Below, in pieces: positions 21,135-32,566 of a stretch of DNA of 64,000 nt. Positions within the stretch are counted from its first letter, which is position 1, and each line of letters starts with the position of its first letter. The notes below the pieces were generated by a model that was not told where the DNA came from, searched no databases, and saw nothing but the letters and a program-made list of their open reading frames with translations. Position numbers and translations under genes: made by a program. The stretch comes from Ectobius pallidus (taxonomy: Eukaryota; Arthropoda; Insecta; Blattodea; Ectobiidae): NCBI GenBank assembly GCA_964059195.1, contig CAXKWD010000005.1:46949825-47013824 (forward strand). Reading direction: 5' to 3'.

Positions 21135-22204
21135 ATCATTGTTGAAGGACATGAATTTCCAATTAGACCATTAATATCACGCAATAAAAGGGTAATTCTC
21201 TCTAATGTGTGCCCTAGTTTCCCTCATTATGTCATAGAAAACAAGCTGTTGTCCTTCGGAATAAAGACAGTTACACCAATATCGTTCCTACGTGCAGGCT
21301 TCTCTGATCCCAGACTTTCTCATATACTGACTTTTCGACGGCAAACATTCATTTCTCCTGAGGACGAAAAGAAACTCCCAGAATCTTTTCAAGTACTCTT
21401 AGATGATCTGCCTCATTGGATTTATGTATTCTCTGATGTTCCCATTTGCTTTCAATGCAAGCGACAAGGCCATTTAGCCAAAGACTGTTCTTCTACCAGC
21501 GAAGTTGTTAACGGTGATTTATCCTCACAGATGCCTAGTACGTCACATCAAGCTGACCCTCCAGCAATACAAGTAATTAATAATGACCCTGTCAGTTCCC
21601 CCCAAACACTCCCATCACAGCTCGAGAGCATGGAAAATGTTCCTGTTCGCACTTCAACTGCACCGTCCCTTATACCATCTGATTTTCCAGCTCTGCAACC
21701 AGAGACAACTAGCCATCCGACATCAAAAATGAAGAGACCGTTATCTTCTACCAATTCCAAAACCACAAACTCGATCTCTCTAACTGACAGTGAAAATGAG
21801 ACCTCTGGCAATGTGTCGGAATTTTCTGATTCTGATAAGGTCCCCGAAGTACTGGGTAATCCAGTTAAAAAGCGAGTAAACAGAGTAAAAAAATTAAACA
21901 TTGCTCAGATTATATAGACGAGACTCTATGGAATGATACAAAAAAAATAATTGAGGCAAAGAGCTCAGAGTTTCCTCTCTCAAAGAATCAGCTTTTGCAT
22001 TATTTTGATATTACTAAAGGAATCACGGACATCACTGATATTACAAGAAGTGTTACTGATAATCCAACTGCCTTAGCAGAGATTTTGAGACAGATCCACA
22101 ATACACTACCTAATAAAGCTGTTAAAAATCAGTCCACTCGACCAATGAGGAAATTAAAAGCGACTAAGGTTGTCAATACCGATACTGAACAACCAACAAG
22201 TTAA
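21135..22204 (+). pseudogene. LINE ORF1 (Gag-like, CCHC knuckle), 5'-truncated and frameshifted
   Basis: The first visible residues are IIVEGHEFPIRPLISRNKRV. A CCHC knuckle (CFQCKRQGHLAKDC) follows at about 21447-21490, then a Ser/Thr/Pro-rich tail. The frame stops at 21917, but the protein sequence continues in another frame (DETLWNDTKK to LHYFDITKGI) to a stop at 22204. There is therefore one frameshift near 21915. The product would be the RNA-binding protein of the retrotransposition particle. Confidence 0.85.
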
Positions 22205-22205
22205 G

Positions 22206-25200
22206 AAACTTTATTCATTAAACCAAACATATTGTGTCTTCAAGAAACGAACTTTAAAAACCAATATTGTGCACATCTGCGTGGATACAGATCTTCATTT
22301 TTAAATAGAAACAATGCACACATATCTAGCGTTGCAGTTGCTATTTTTGCACGATCAGAAATTTTTCTTCAAAATATCCCTCTTCAAACCATCTAGAACC
22401 TACTGCAATGAATGTTAAACTAAATTTTACTGTGACTGTTTGTAATGTTTACCTTCCTAATAGTCAAGCATTAACTGTTAATGAACTGGATAATCTTCTC
22501 GCTCAGCTTCCTAAACCTTTCATAATTCTAGGAGATTTTAACAGTCACAACATGTTATGGGGATCGTTACATACAGACAGAAGAGGAAGAATTATTGAAG
22601 ATTGGCTGGAAAACCATGATGACCTTATTTTATTAAATGCAGGAATGGCTACCCATTTTAACATCAGTAATGCAACGGAAAGTGCTATAGATTTAAGTTT
22701 TTCATCCAGCGATATTGCTGCTAGTATATCCTGGTCTTCAGTTTATCATCTCTACGATAGTGATCACTATCGTTTGACCATAAGTTTTCTAATTCCCGCC
22801 AATTTATGGAAGTCAAGACCCATCAGAAATGGATCCTTAATAAAGCAAACTGGTCTCTTTTTCCAAATGTTTTTAATGATAATATCGACAAACTCCCTAA
22901 GCTTACTTCTGTGCAAGTACCTCACATTAACAACATTGTCAAAGATTTCACCAATGTAATTATATCTTCAGCTCAATTAGCAATTCCTAAAATGTCTGGA
23001 AATATACGCAAACGTTCACTTCCATGGTGGAATGATGACTGTATATCGGCCATTAAAAATATGAAAAAAATCTTTTAGAAAATACAAGAAGTACAAAAGT
23101 GTGGAATGTGGCATTGCTTACAAAAAAGCAAGGGCAAAAGCACTCATCATGCTGAAGTCTACAATGATTCAATCCTTTAAAGATTTTACTTCATCTATTA
23201 CCAGTCAAACTTCGCCTTCAATCCTATGGTCCAAGTATAAATCCATCATTGGATCAACAACATTTTTCACTCCAAGATATTTGGAAGATGAGAACGCAAT
23301 TAAACATGAGGATCCCAGTTCTATTAGTACCCTATTCGCCAACTGCTTCTCCAATATAATTCAAGTAACAGTAACTATGATCCTTCTTTTTTAAAGCAGT
23401 TCTCATGTAACGATTCCTCAAACGAAGATATTCAACATCAAATGAAATGTAATGAAGATAAATTTAACCAACCTTTCCTTAAGGAAGAACTCTTCCAGGT
23501 GTTACATAGAACTAAAAGCTCCGCTCCGGGACCAGATGACGCACACAATACTTTTCTTAAGAATCTCTCAGACAAAGGAGTAGATTACCGTCTACAACTC
23601 TATAATTTTATATGGGAAACTCAATCCTTTCCCGACCAATGGAGGGAAGCTATAGTTATTCCAATTCCTAAACCTAATAAGGATCATTGCAAAGCTACAA
23701 ATTTTCGTCCAATCTCCTTAACCAGTTGTTTATGCAAGCTTTTGGAAAAAATGGTTTGCTTTCGCCTCAGATGGATTTTGGAAACTAATGACTTACTATC
23801 ACCTTATCAAAGTGGTTTCCGAACCTTTCGTTCCACAAGTGATCATCTAGTCAACATCGACACTGAAATATGTGATGCACTAGTATTAAATCATCACGTA
23901 ATTGCAATTTCTCTAGACATTGAGAAAGGTTATGAAACGATTTTCAAACCTATACTAATAAAAATTCTTTCAGAATTAAAAATAAGATGCAATACTTTTA
24001 TCATCAACTTCTTAGCTCACATATATCTAAGAGTGAGAATTCAAGATAAACTATCTCCTCCTATGGAAATGGTGAATGGTCTGCCTCAAGGGTCAGTACT
24101 AAGTGTGCTTCTATTCCTCATTGCTATTAATGAAGTCAGCAGTTTGATAGAGAAGCCAGTAAAAGCATTCCTTTTTGCGGACGATATCACTCTTCTCTGC
24201 AATGGGAATAACATCCAGCTTACTGCTAATATTATTCAGAATTCTTTGGATAAAATCTACTCCTGGGCAAACACTTCCGGCTTCACAATATCCAAATCAA
24301 AATCTGAATTTACAGTATTTTATAGAAGTAGAAAGGTTCACCAAATAGACGTTAACCTTAATATTGGTGGCCACAGGTTGCACAGATCAGATACTTGCAA
24401 AATCCTAGGCGTACTGTTCGATAAAAATCACTCATGGAAACAACATATTACTTCACTAAAAGCGGAATGTGCATCTAGACTGAACATAATTAAAACGTTA
24501 TCTTAACGTAAGTGGGGTACCGAATCAGCATGTCTAATAAACTTCTATCGAGCTCAAATTCAGTCCAAACTGGATTATGGAGCAATAGTATATAGTTCGG
24601 CAAGCAAACGCCTTGTCCAAACGTTGGATCCAATTATCAACACTGCAAGTCTTCTAAGTTTAGGAGCCTTCAGATCCAGTCCAAGTAGCAGTCTACTTGT
24701 GGAAGCTGGTCTTTTTCCCTTGGATCTGCGACGTAAACAACTATGTCTAAACTTTTCATATTCAACATTTTGTTCTCCTTGTAATCCGACCAACAATTAT
24801 GCCTTTGTTGTTTCAAAATCAGAACTTTCTAACTCACACCCAAATTGTCCAAAACCATTAAGAGAAAGACTCTTGGATTATTACTCAGAATTCAACATTG
24901 AAAAAGCTAACATCCTCCCAAGGCGACTCCATCCCCTTCCTCCTTGGGTGACTTTTATTCCCTCTATTAATACGAAGATACACAAATTCCTTGCCCTACA
25001 ACTATGCCTAAATCAGTGTTACAGCCTATGATCTCGTCACTCCTTGAAGAGTATAAGAATTATCTCAAAGTATATACTGATGGCTCAAAACGAGACTCAA
25101 GATCAAGATGTGGCATAGTCATTTCCTCAAGTGTTCACTCCTATCGCTTACCGGATTACTTCTCCATCTTTTCATGTGAAGCCTGGGCTATTCTCAAAGC

Positions 25201-25870
25201 TATTGAAATAAGCACCCAGAGTAATAACTGCTCACAAATTGTTATCTTCTCAGATTCTATGTCAGCTCTCGTTGCCATTGAAAACAGATCTACAAGGAAC
25301 CCACTCATCCAAATGATTCAGGAACGTTTGTTTTTCCACTCAATAAATGGTACTCAAATCTCATTAGCATGGCTTCCTGCTCATAAAGGTATTTCTGGTA
25401 ATGAAAACGCAGATACAGCAGCTAAATCTGCTACAGTCTTGCCACAAATTGAAAACTGTTTTAATGGTACATTGGAGGACACCAACACATTGATCAGATC
25501 TGAAATTACGAAGCACTGGGATGAAACATGGAGATCCACTCCTTCAAAACTGTAGCTCGTCCGGAAATCAGGTACTGAGCCAGCCATTCCGAATACTCTC
25601 CTCTGTAGAAGGCAACATGTCCTGCTGACCAGGCTGCGGATTGGCCACTTTAACCTAAGCCATGGCTATCTTATGAAAAAATCTATTAAGGATCCATGCC
25701 CGAAATGTAATGGGGGTGTAACTTCCTCCCATCTTTTTCTGGAATGTCCACGGTTATTGTAAGTAAGGCGTCTGTTAAATATCAAAGGAGACTTATACAA
25801 TATATTTAAAAATGATGAAGGATGCCTTAAGGTTATCTCACTTTTGGAACTGTCACAGTTAAAATCATTC
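22206..25870 (+). pseudogene. LINE ORF2: AP endonuclease, reverse transcriptase, RNase H, broken by frameshifts and stops
   Basis: The endonuclease shows LCLQETNFK near 22230-22255 and IILGDFNSHNMLWGS near 22525-22570. The RT runs through 23442-24506, with SSAPGPDDAHN, NFRPISLTSCLCKLLE, QSGFR, ISLDIEKGYE, GLPQGSVLS and catalytic LFADDI near 24172-24190. RNase H lies at 25046-25435, with VYTDGSK, CEAWAILKAIE, FSDSMSAL and WLPAHKGISGNENAD, so its acidic residues are all present. The C-terminal Cys/His segment is CPKCNGG...HLFLECP near 25695-25752. Stops or shifts separate the pieces near 22395, 22800-22960, 23080, 23395, 24505 and 25000, and the end is shifted after 25555. It is not functional. 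Confidence 0.9.
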
Positions 25871-26037
25871 ATATAATGTCAAAACAATTCATAGTTTGTC
25901 AGTAGTTGCTAAATTACTTCCAGTCCTTTTTATGATTAATATGTTGTTCTTCTTACTAAATTTAAAGTTGCATATATATTTTTCTACATACTTCACTTCT
26001 TGTAGCACTTGTTCAATATAAATGTATTATTTGTTGT

Positions 26038-26071
26038 GGTCGCTGGTGACCCTGGCAGTTAAAAAGCGACC
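26038..26071 (+). repeat. Hairpin at the 3' end of the I-type LINE
   Basis: GGTCGCT and AGCGACC are perfectly complementary and enclose about 20 nt. AATAAA follows at 26075-26080. It may be the structure recognised by the element's own reverse transcriptase. Only the complementarity is seen. Confidence 0.6.
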
Positions 26072-26094
26072 TTCAATAAATACATTTTTTTTTT

Positions 26095-27463
26095 AAATCC
26101 TGTTGTTGTGGAGCGTTTCTTTTGTAATACAATTTCAAGAAATCTTGTTGTTTCCTCATATTATAACTTCATGAAACATGATTTGCAAACCTTCTGCTTT
26201 GAACCACGAAATGGAACATGGTACAATGCAGTTATTTTCCGATAATTGTTTCTTGATATGTCTTTCTTATCCTTGTTATTTCCGTCTGCTGTATTTCCAT
26301 TTAACTACCATTTAAATTAAGTACCATTTAAGTCGCCTATTGCCCGATAATGCTTGTTCTTCTGGGCACAGGGATAGCTTTTCCTAGCCTTTATTCCTGC
26401 ACATGTTGAAGTTTCTGGTTCAAATGCTGGATAAGTAATAATATAAATTACTATAACATCTGTATGAATTTCATTTCTGTGAAGAATGTGATAAGCTATA
26501 AATTACATTAAATAATGCTAATGTAAAATGCGTTTAGTCTTACAGTATTGACATGACGTATTTTGCATACCCAAAATCACATGTTGGAGTTGCGCTTCCT
26601 GTCGTATGTATTTTCCACGATAATATAATGCATTTTGCACACCGATTTTTATACATGTGCTAAATTACATTTCACGTCATAAGAAAGTGGCCACTATTCA
26701 GTATAACTTACCGCATTATACACATGCAAGCATCCCACTTTCCTCTATCCCGTATTACTCAAACTCAGATTAAGCGTACAACGTACTTTGCACACACACA
26801 CACACACGATTAGTACGTGCATATTGACAATCATCTTACTGTGAGTTACGAAGACTTGCAGGCAATGTTGAACTAGTGACTTTCTATACTATCAGTATAC
26901 ACGGCTTGTCTTGTTTATGAAGGTCTTTTAGTAGCAGCCATTCTTTGCTGGTAAATAAGGCATAAATATTGCATTTTCTCTTTTGAAGAGTAAAAAAGAG
27001 TGTTTACCTGTGATAGCAGGATGATTCAATAGAAGAGTTTTATGTTCTGTGTTGTGAAAAAGAATTTGTTTGTCGCAACTATAAATATATTGTAATTTCA
27101 TTGTAAATTACATATAAAATTAATAGTGAAGAACAAAGGAAAAAATTCAATATGGGAGATAGTAAATAATTGTGAATCACTCACTATTTTGAAAATAAGA
27201 ATGGATATATCGCTAAGTGTAAAATTCTAAATAATCACAAAATATTAACGTAATAATTTTACTGATTTACAATTATATAGGATAGTTTTATGTTTAAAAT
27301 AATATTAATAAAACAAATAAATCAGTCTATAAATCCCCGTACAGTACAGTAGGGTATAGCCCTGATCTCGACACTAGATGGGCTAGTTCTATTGTTACTT
27401 GTCAATTGTTACTCTTTGCGTTGCATTTTTTCCTTTGTTTGTCATTTTCTTGTTCACTCTATA
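26095..27463. other. Intron sequence; only a (CA)n tract recognised
   Basis: A CA repeat lies at 26791-26808. The remainder shows no transposon end or coding block. Confidence 0.5.
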
Positions 27464-28200
27464 GTAGTGTGTGTATTTATTTCTCACAACAAAATTCTCA
27501 CATATAACCACATTATTTACATTAACCGGCGCACGGGTCGGTGTCGACCATACGTGCTCACTGCATACACTTAAATTATTACCCCATAAAAACCCAATTG
27601 AAAAAAAAAAACTATATTCTATTGTTTACATAACCCCAGACGTAACCCCCCACCCCCAAACAAGTAAACATTTCATAGACACATAGACATTATTAAGACA
27701 AAAAAACAAAAACATAATAATAAAAAAATAATACTACGATTTCCTTAATTCTCTAAATCTAGGCTTTCTCTCATACATCTAACTTTCTGCAGAAATTTAC
27801 ATAACCCGTGCCAATTGTGCTCATCCAGTAATAGATTTAGACATGCCTCCCTACTTCTTTGCGAGTTTAAAAATTTGTCGGGTAGCATCATAACTCTCCA
27901 GCGCTCTGTAACTCCACATCTCGCCAAGATATGAACCCAGGTTTCATTTTCCCTGCACATTGGGCAGATTCTCTCCCCTATCTCATCCGAAATTCTCTGA
28001 GTTTTCCATCTTCCCAGGCGAATCCAGGCCATTGCTGCTCTATCTTCCGCACCCAATCTTTCTATATATGCTTCCCTTCCCCAATTAGCCTTTAATTCTG
28101 CTTGTAATTCTAATGACACTTTACCATTACAATCAGCCTCGATGTTCTGCCTCTCGATATCAATTAGTCTCCCTCTTATCTTCTTCCAAATATTTTTTCT
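27464..28200 (-). mobile_element. 5'-truncated LINE, ORF2 C-terminus and 3' UTR
   Basis: The 3' UTR (27464-27735) is the same as the copy at 5931-6210 and ends AAATAAATACACAC. The coding end lies just upstream, at 27745-28119. The 5' limit is near 28200, where another LINE fragment begins. Confidence 0.8.
27745..28119 (-). pseudogene. LINE ORF2 C-terminal segment with Cys/His motif
   Basis: A 124-codon frame holds ERLGAEDRAAMAWIRLGRW, CPMCRENETWVHILARC (a C-x2-C...H-x4-C arrangement) and a short Leu-rich tail ending ESLDLEN. This arrangement is typical of the extreme C-terminus of several non-LTR retrotransposon ORF2 proteins. The upstream RT is missing, so this is a truncated fragment. The clade cannot be determined from this segment. 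Confidence 0.75.
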
Positions 28201-28224
28201 ATTCTCAATTATTACTAGTCTTGT

Positions 28225-28660
28225 GTTTGTTGTTTTTGTGACTAACCACTACACTTTTCACTGTTCCTTTCACTGAACTTTTCCTAGTTCCCTCCACTTT
28301 TTTCTGTCTCTGGCTGCCTTGACCACAACGCTCCTGCTTTCTCCTTAAGTGAGCCCACCCATCTCGTTTTCGGTCTTCCCCTAGATCTTGTCCCTTGTCT
28401 TGGGTCCCACATCGTTGTTCTTTATGCCTATCTGTTGTTGCTCATTCTTGCTAGATGTCCTGCCCATTTCCATTTCTAGTGTCTTGCTAAGTCAAGGGTG
28501 TCCTTCAGGTTGGTCTTCTTTGTTATTTCCGTGTTCTTTATCCTGTCCTTTCTGGTAATGGCAAGTATTTTCCTCTCCATAGCTCTCTGGCAAACCTGGA
28601 GCATTTTCTTTTCTTTAGAGGTTAGGGACCATGTCTTACTTCCGTACAAGAGCACTGGTA
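28225..28660 (-). mobile_element. Second LINE fragment, region downstream of RT
   Basis: On the minus strand I read LLYGSKTWSLTSKEKKMLQV, AMERKILAITRKDRIKN, then WKWAGHLARMSNNR, and RSRGRPKTRWVGSL. The YGS-x-TW, WKWAGH-x-ARM and GRP-x-TRW blocks are common to the region following the RT in many insect non-LTR elements. Internal stops are present. It differs from the neighbouring LINE at 27464-28200. Confidence 0.8.
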
Positions 28661-29599
28661 CTACACAACTATAATAAAATTACGGCTCACAAAATGTTTC
28701 CTCATTTATCTGAGAAGATAATGTTTTCCCCCATCAACAATATTTTGCTGGCTGAAGAAATCATAATACTGATGGAGGATGCAGCAATCATATTTAAATC
28801 AGCAGTACACAGCTATTGTGAATGCTGCGCCTCTATGGCTGCAACCCAGGCACACAGCAGGCGCGTACTTTGCCTGCAAGTTGAAAAGCCAGCTGGACTC
28901 TTACAAAACCATCCTACTCCTCCCATACACAAAGGCTCTGAGCTCCACCCAATACCCCAACTGCGTTCAAATAATAATCAGCTACATACTAAACAGGCTC
29001 AAAGGCTCTTGTACCCTTACTGCTTAAAGCTATTCTCTTCCTTTCAAAACATGACAGGGCGGTGACCAAGATTTCGTGCAACTCCTCCGGATATTAAAGT
29101 GAATCTCGTTGTCTCCGGGGGGGGGGGGGAGAGAGATTTAGCGCCATCTTAAAGACGTGTTTCTCGCCTTGTCTGGCACAGAATTAATGCTCCCCTTCTC
29201 CATTCAGTCATTCCTCTTAATTATAATTGTATCCGCATTCTGACTTCTGTCAACAACTCTTTCCTATAAGCCTTTCGCGATTTGCAATAATCTACATGTT
29301 TATTATTATAATTTACAACAATATAGTCCCTTGTTAGTAACCGGCTGAAGACGTATTTTAGAAGACACGACTCTGGGATAAATTGGACAGGTGACGCAAC
29401 AAGTATTTTTACGCAAAGTACATGACTTCTAGTTAATGTCAACTATAATAAAAATAAAAATAATGATAAAAATCTTGAATAACTTGTGTGAAATCGTTTC
29501 CATTGTGAGATAGGGAGACCAGAATTTCAGACACAAAAAGCAGGACCAAATCGTTGAAGCGTTTGTTACACTAGACGACCAACACAATTTATAAAATAA
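28661..29599. other. Intron sequence with a G12-13 run, otherwise unrecognised
   Basis: A G homopolymer lies at about 29117-29129. The longest frame, 28631-29065 on the plus strand, starts inside the antisense of the LINE fragment and has no domain, so I do not call it a gene. Confidence 0.45.
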
Positions 29600-30079
29600 T
29601 TGCTTAGTGGTTCTGCAGAAAGTGGAAAGCTCTCCTCGGTACAACTGTTTTATTTAGCTTCATTGTCTGAGTTATTAATCAAACTTATATTGTGGTCTAA
29701 TTTTCCTGACAACAATATTGATTGTAACGTTTACATAAGGCTTTGGGAGTTGCAAATAACTGTACCATGGAGTGGGTTTGGACAGATAATTAAAGAATTA
29801 TATCGAATTAACCTATGTAAATCGATTATGGATAGAGAAATAAAAGTAAATAATATCGGGTGTGATGCCTCAGACAACTTTCCCTGTCCTGAGCATGGCG
29901 AATATAATTTTCTCACTTCACATTTTGATGTAGAATATGAGGTCGTATTACGGGGACTGCATTTTCAGTTGTCTCAGCTTGATTTTGTGCCAATCTGTAG
30001 CGAGTATGCTATGTCAGAAGACGCTAAATATACTATCCACCGATATCTTATTCATCGCTGTAGGCTTTGTATAATTTAA
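29600..30079 (+). other. Orphan open frame, 159 codons, unrecognised
   Basis: The frame starts with MLSGSAESGKLSSVQL and has a hydrophobic stretch (LFYLASLSELLIKLILW) and a Cys-rich part (CDASDNFPCPEHGEYN, then CSEYAMSEDAKY). No family is recognised. In AT-rich DNA of this length one such frame may arise by chance. No splice sites or polyadenylation context support a gene. Confidence 0.25.
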
Positions 30080-30555
30080 AAATAAGGGATTCTTGTTGTA
30101 AGTCAAACATGTGAAAAGAGACAAAATAGGATGTGACATGTTTAGTTCTTTGTTCGCAGTAAATTTTTGTCCCAGGTATTTGGAGAAAAAGTGTGCAACT
30201 GATATTGATTTTCTTTTGGTTTTGCCCCGAAATGGTTGTAAAACAACATGAAGGTAGGAAATAATAACCCGTACAGACAGTAAAATGTTCGTTTCCGGAA
30301 TGTCAATTTTTTATTATTTCAACCCTTACCAGGCATAGTGTGCACAAGCAATGGGTTGCAAAGTTTTAAAGCCTGTAGGAGCGACATAAAGCTATATCTA
30401 GCTATTGATGAGGAAACACGTAATCGCGAGGAGCTAGCAGAAAGTAGAAACATGGGTATTGACCTCGAGACATACCGCGCGCATATAGGGCCGTTCGGGA
30501 TGTTTAAAATTGAAAATAATAATAATAATAATGAACACGAACAGTACATATCAAC

Positions 30556-31440
30556 GTGCATATGGTTTCTGGAATCATTATGGCGGCATTATTGATAATA
30601 GGAGGTGTCGAAGCGAATCCGGGCCCCGGTTCAGGTAATAAGAGCGGAAATAATGAAGGCAATGAGAATCCTACAACTGTGACGGACTTGCTAATGAAAA
30701 TGGACGAAAGACTGAACAAGAAATTAGAAGATTTAAACAAGAAGCTGGACCATGCACAAGATTTGTGGAATAACTTTCAACAGAAATATGAAGACATGAA
30801 AAAGAGATTGACACTCTAAAAGAACTGAAGTGGACAACTCAAAAACTACAAAAAGAGTCGAGGCTAAGGAATATCATCATTTTCGGGGTGGAAGAGAGAT
30901 TCAGGGAGAGAGAGTGGATACATGACGTGATAATGTAATTGAATTTCTAGAGACGAAATTAAACATGAACTTAACTGAGCTACACATCGAAAATGTCTAT
31001 GGCCTGGGCGAGAGAAGAAACCGACCTATTTTAGTGAAGTTCGGAGTGCTACAATGAAGGACCATGTGATGAGTAGTGCCCATTTTTGAAGTGAAAAATA
31101 TTTAGACTTGACCATGATTATAGTTATGAAGAAAGTAGAATGCGAAGAGAATTATTACCATTTTTTTAAAGAAAAGCAAGAAGTGAGGGAAAGTTCGCGG
31201 TTCTAGTGAAATGTAATCTGCGTGTTGAACAAAGACGTTAGGAATTTCATTACTGCAAGAATAACATTGAATTAGAAAACGGAATGACAAAAAATATCGA
31301 CAGCAAGAGTCTGATATACAGAAGCCCATCGACAGATAAAGAAAACTTGACAGTCAGAAGAAACGACAAAGTCAGCGCGCATACCAGAAGCTCGCACGCA
31401 GGTCATAGATACCCCGGCACCATAAATGGAAGACGTAAAT
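30556..31440 (+). pseudogene. LINE ORF1 with coiled coil and RNA-binding block, frameshifted
   Basis: The start is MHMVSGIIMAALLIIGGVE, a hydrophobic run leading into ANPGPG. A Gly/Asn-rich linker follows, then a heptad-like coiled coil (MDERLNKKLEDLNKKLDHAQ) up to the stop at 30819. After a frameshift the text continues as RLRNIIIFGVEER, FLETKLNMNLTELHIENVY and RNRPILVKF. This is the layout of LINE ORF1 proteins (coiled-coil trimer, RRM-like domain). In an active element it would be the RNA chaperone. The C-terminal part (31080-31440) is badly eroded. Confidence 0.75.
30601..30627 (+). promoter_or_regulatory. 2A-like ribosome-skipping motif (GGVEANPGP)
   Basis: The codons read G-G-V-E-A-N-P-G-P, directly after a hydrophobic ALLII stretch. 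The established 2A consensus is D-x-E-x-N-P-G-P, where the ribosome skips the Gly-Pro bond. Here the Asp is Gly, while V-E-x-N-P-G-P is complete. 2A-like motifs at the N-terminus of ORF proteins are known from some non-LTR elements. Activity with the D-to-G change is uncertain. Confidence 0.6.
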
Positions 31441-31642
31441 GATCGGAGTTAACAACACGGCACGTGAGCTTTCACCGGAGGGAACACTGCTGACACAGTT
31501 TCGAGACTGATTACAAGTGATGACAATCAGATAATTTAATCGCCCCAGGGAAGCTTAATACAAGTGGACAAGACTATCAGGGCCAATAAACAATCTTATA
31601 GTCTTATAAATTGGGTGAATCCACAGCCTAGGTATAGGCCTC

Positions 31643-31743
31643 GCCAGCAATATTGGCATATGTCCTTGAGTGCGTAGCTAGCCAGCTATCCTCCTGGGTT
31701 CACCAGGAATATTGGTGTATGCCCTTGAGGGCGTAGCTAGCCC
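31643..31743 (+). repeat. Two-copy 59-bp tandem repeat
   Basis: AATATTGG(C/T)(A/G)TATG(T/C)CCTTGAG followed by GCGTAGCTAGCC occurs at about 31643-31684 and again 59 bp later. It lies in the eroded inter-ORF part of the LINE. Confidence 0.75.
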
Positions 31744-32391
31744 CTTCATAATGTTATCTTTCATCACCGTGTGACACATACGCACATGGTGCTGATTAAG
31801 CAAAACATTGGAATACGTTACAGTGCATCTCGAGCAGTGTGTTTATACATATCCAATATCAAGTTGCTTCATTCTTCGAGATTCAGCCTGTGTGTCACAC
31901 CGGTTCTAATGGAATCATGCCCCTCCTCTGATACTGCCATCACGCCCCCTCAGATCAAACCATGATCACGATAAAGTAAGTGACTCGCACCATAGCTGTC
32001 CAGTAAAATTTCCATACGCCAAAAACCGTGGCGCAACCTGTACTTCAAAAAATAGGATCAGTAACAAGAGAAGGGTTTGAGCATCGACCTCCTCAATGTC
32101 GAAGGGATACGAAACATTTTTAAAAATGGTGAACTTCAGATTTTAATAAAGAATTATCACATTTTTTGCATGGTCGAGACATGGTTGAAACATAACGAAT
32201 CTATTAAGATAGCGGGATATGAATGTAGAGCTCAAAACAAAGACAAAAAAGTACATTTGGGCGACATCTAGGAGGGCTAATGATTATAATTAGGAACGAC
32301 TTAATGAAAAATGTAGATAAAATAGATAGCACGAACGGAGAAAGCCTATGGTAGGACTAAAGAATAATAAAGGGGAAATGGAATTATTAAT

Positions 32392-32566
32392 TAATTAAGG
32401 AATCGCGCACAATGTGCATTTCTTAACCTAAGACTTAACCTACCCAGTCCTGAACCCGGGAAAGGGATTTTTCACTACTGAAAAATCCCCGACCCGGCCG
32501 GGAATCGAACCCGGGCCGCCGGAGTGGAAGGCAGGCGTGCTACCGACTCACCCACGGCGACGGACT
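32392..32566 (-). mobile_element. tRNA-derived SINE inside the LINE, with 15-bp target duplication
   Basis: The flanks are AATGGAATTATTAAT at 32377-32391 and again at 32567-32581, a perfect 15-bp duplication. On the minus strand the head reads GTGGGTGAGTCGGTAGCACG (box A-like) and GGTTCGATTCC (perfect box B), followed by a perfect 11-bp hairpin (GGGATTTTTCA, loop, TGAAAAATCCC at 32464-32489). The tail contains GCGCACAATGTGC. The head resembles a glycine tRNA. The 118-bp core is identical to that at 49111-49228. Confidence 0.9.

Larger units (their letters stand above)
21132..26084 (+). mobile_element. I-type LINE (ORF1, endonuclease, RT, RNase H), 5'-truncated, decayed
   Basis: The element enters in the middle of ORF1, whose frame is open from 21135, so its 5' end is missing. 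It continues through ORF2 and ends with CAATAAATACA at 26074-26084, before a T10 run. The order zinc-knuckle ORF1, endonuclease, RT, RNase H, C-terminal Cys/His segment is that of I-clade non-LTR elements. It lies against the truncated end of another LINE at 21131. Confidence 0.88.

Noticed and set aside
28631..29065. 144-codon plus frame as a gene
   Set aside because: It starts inside the antisense of a LINE fragment and shows no domain or repeatable motif.
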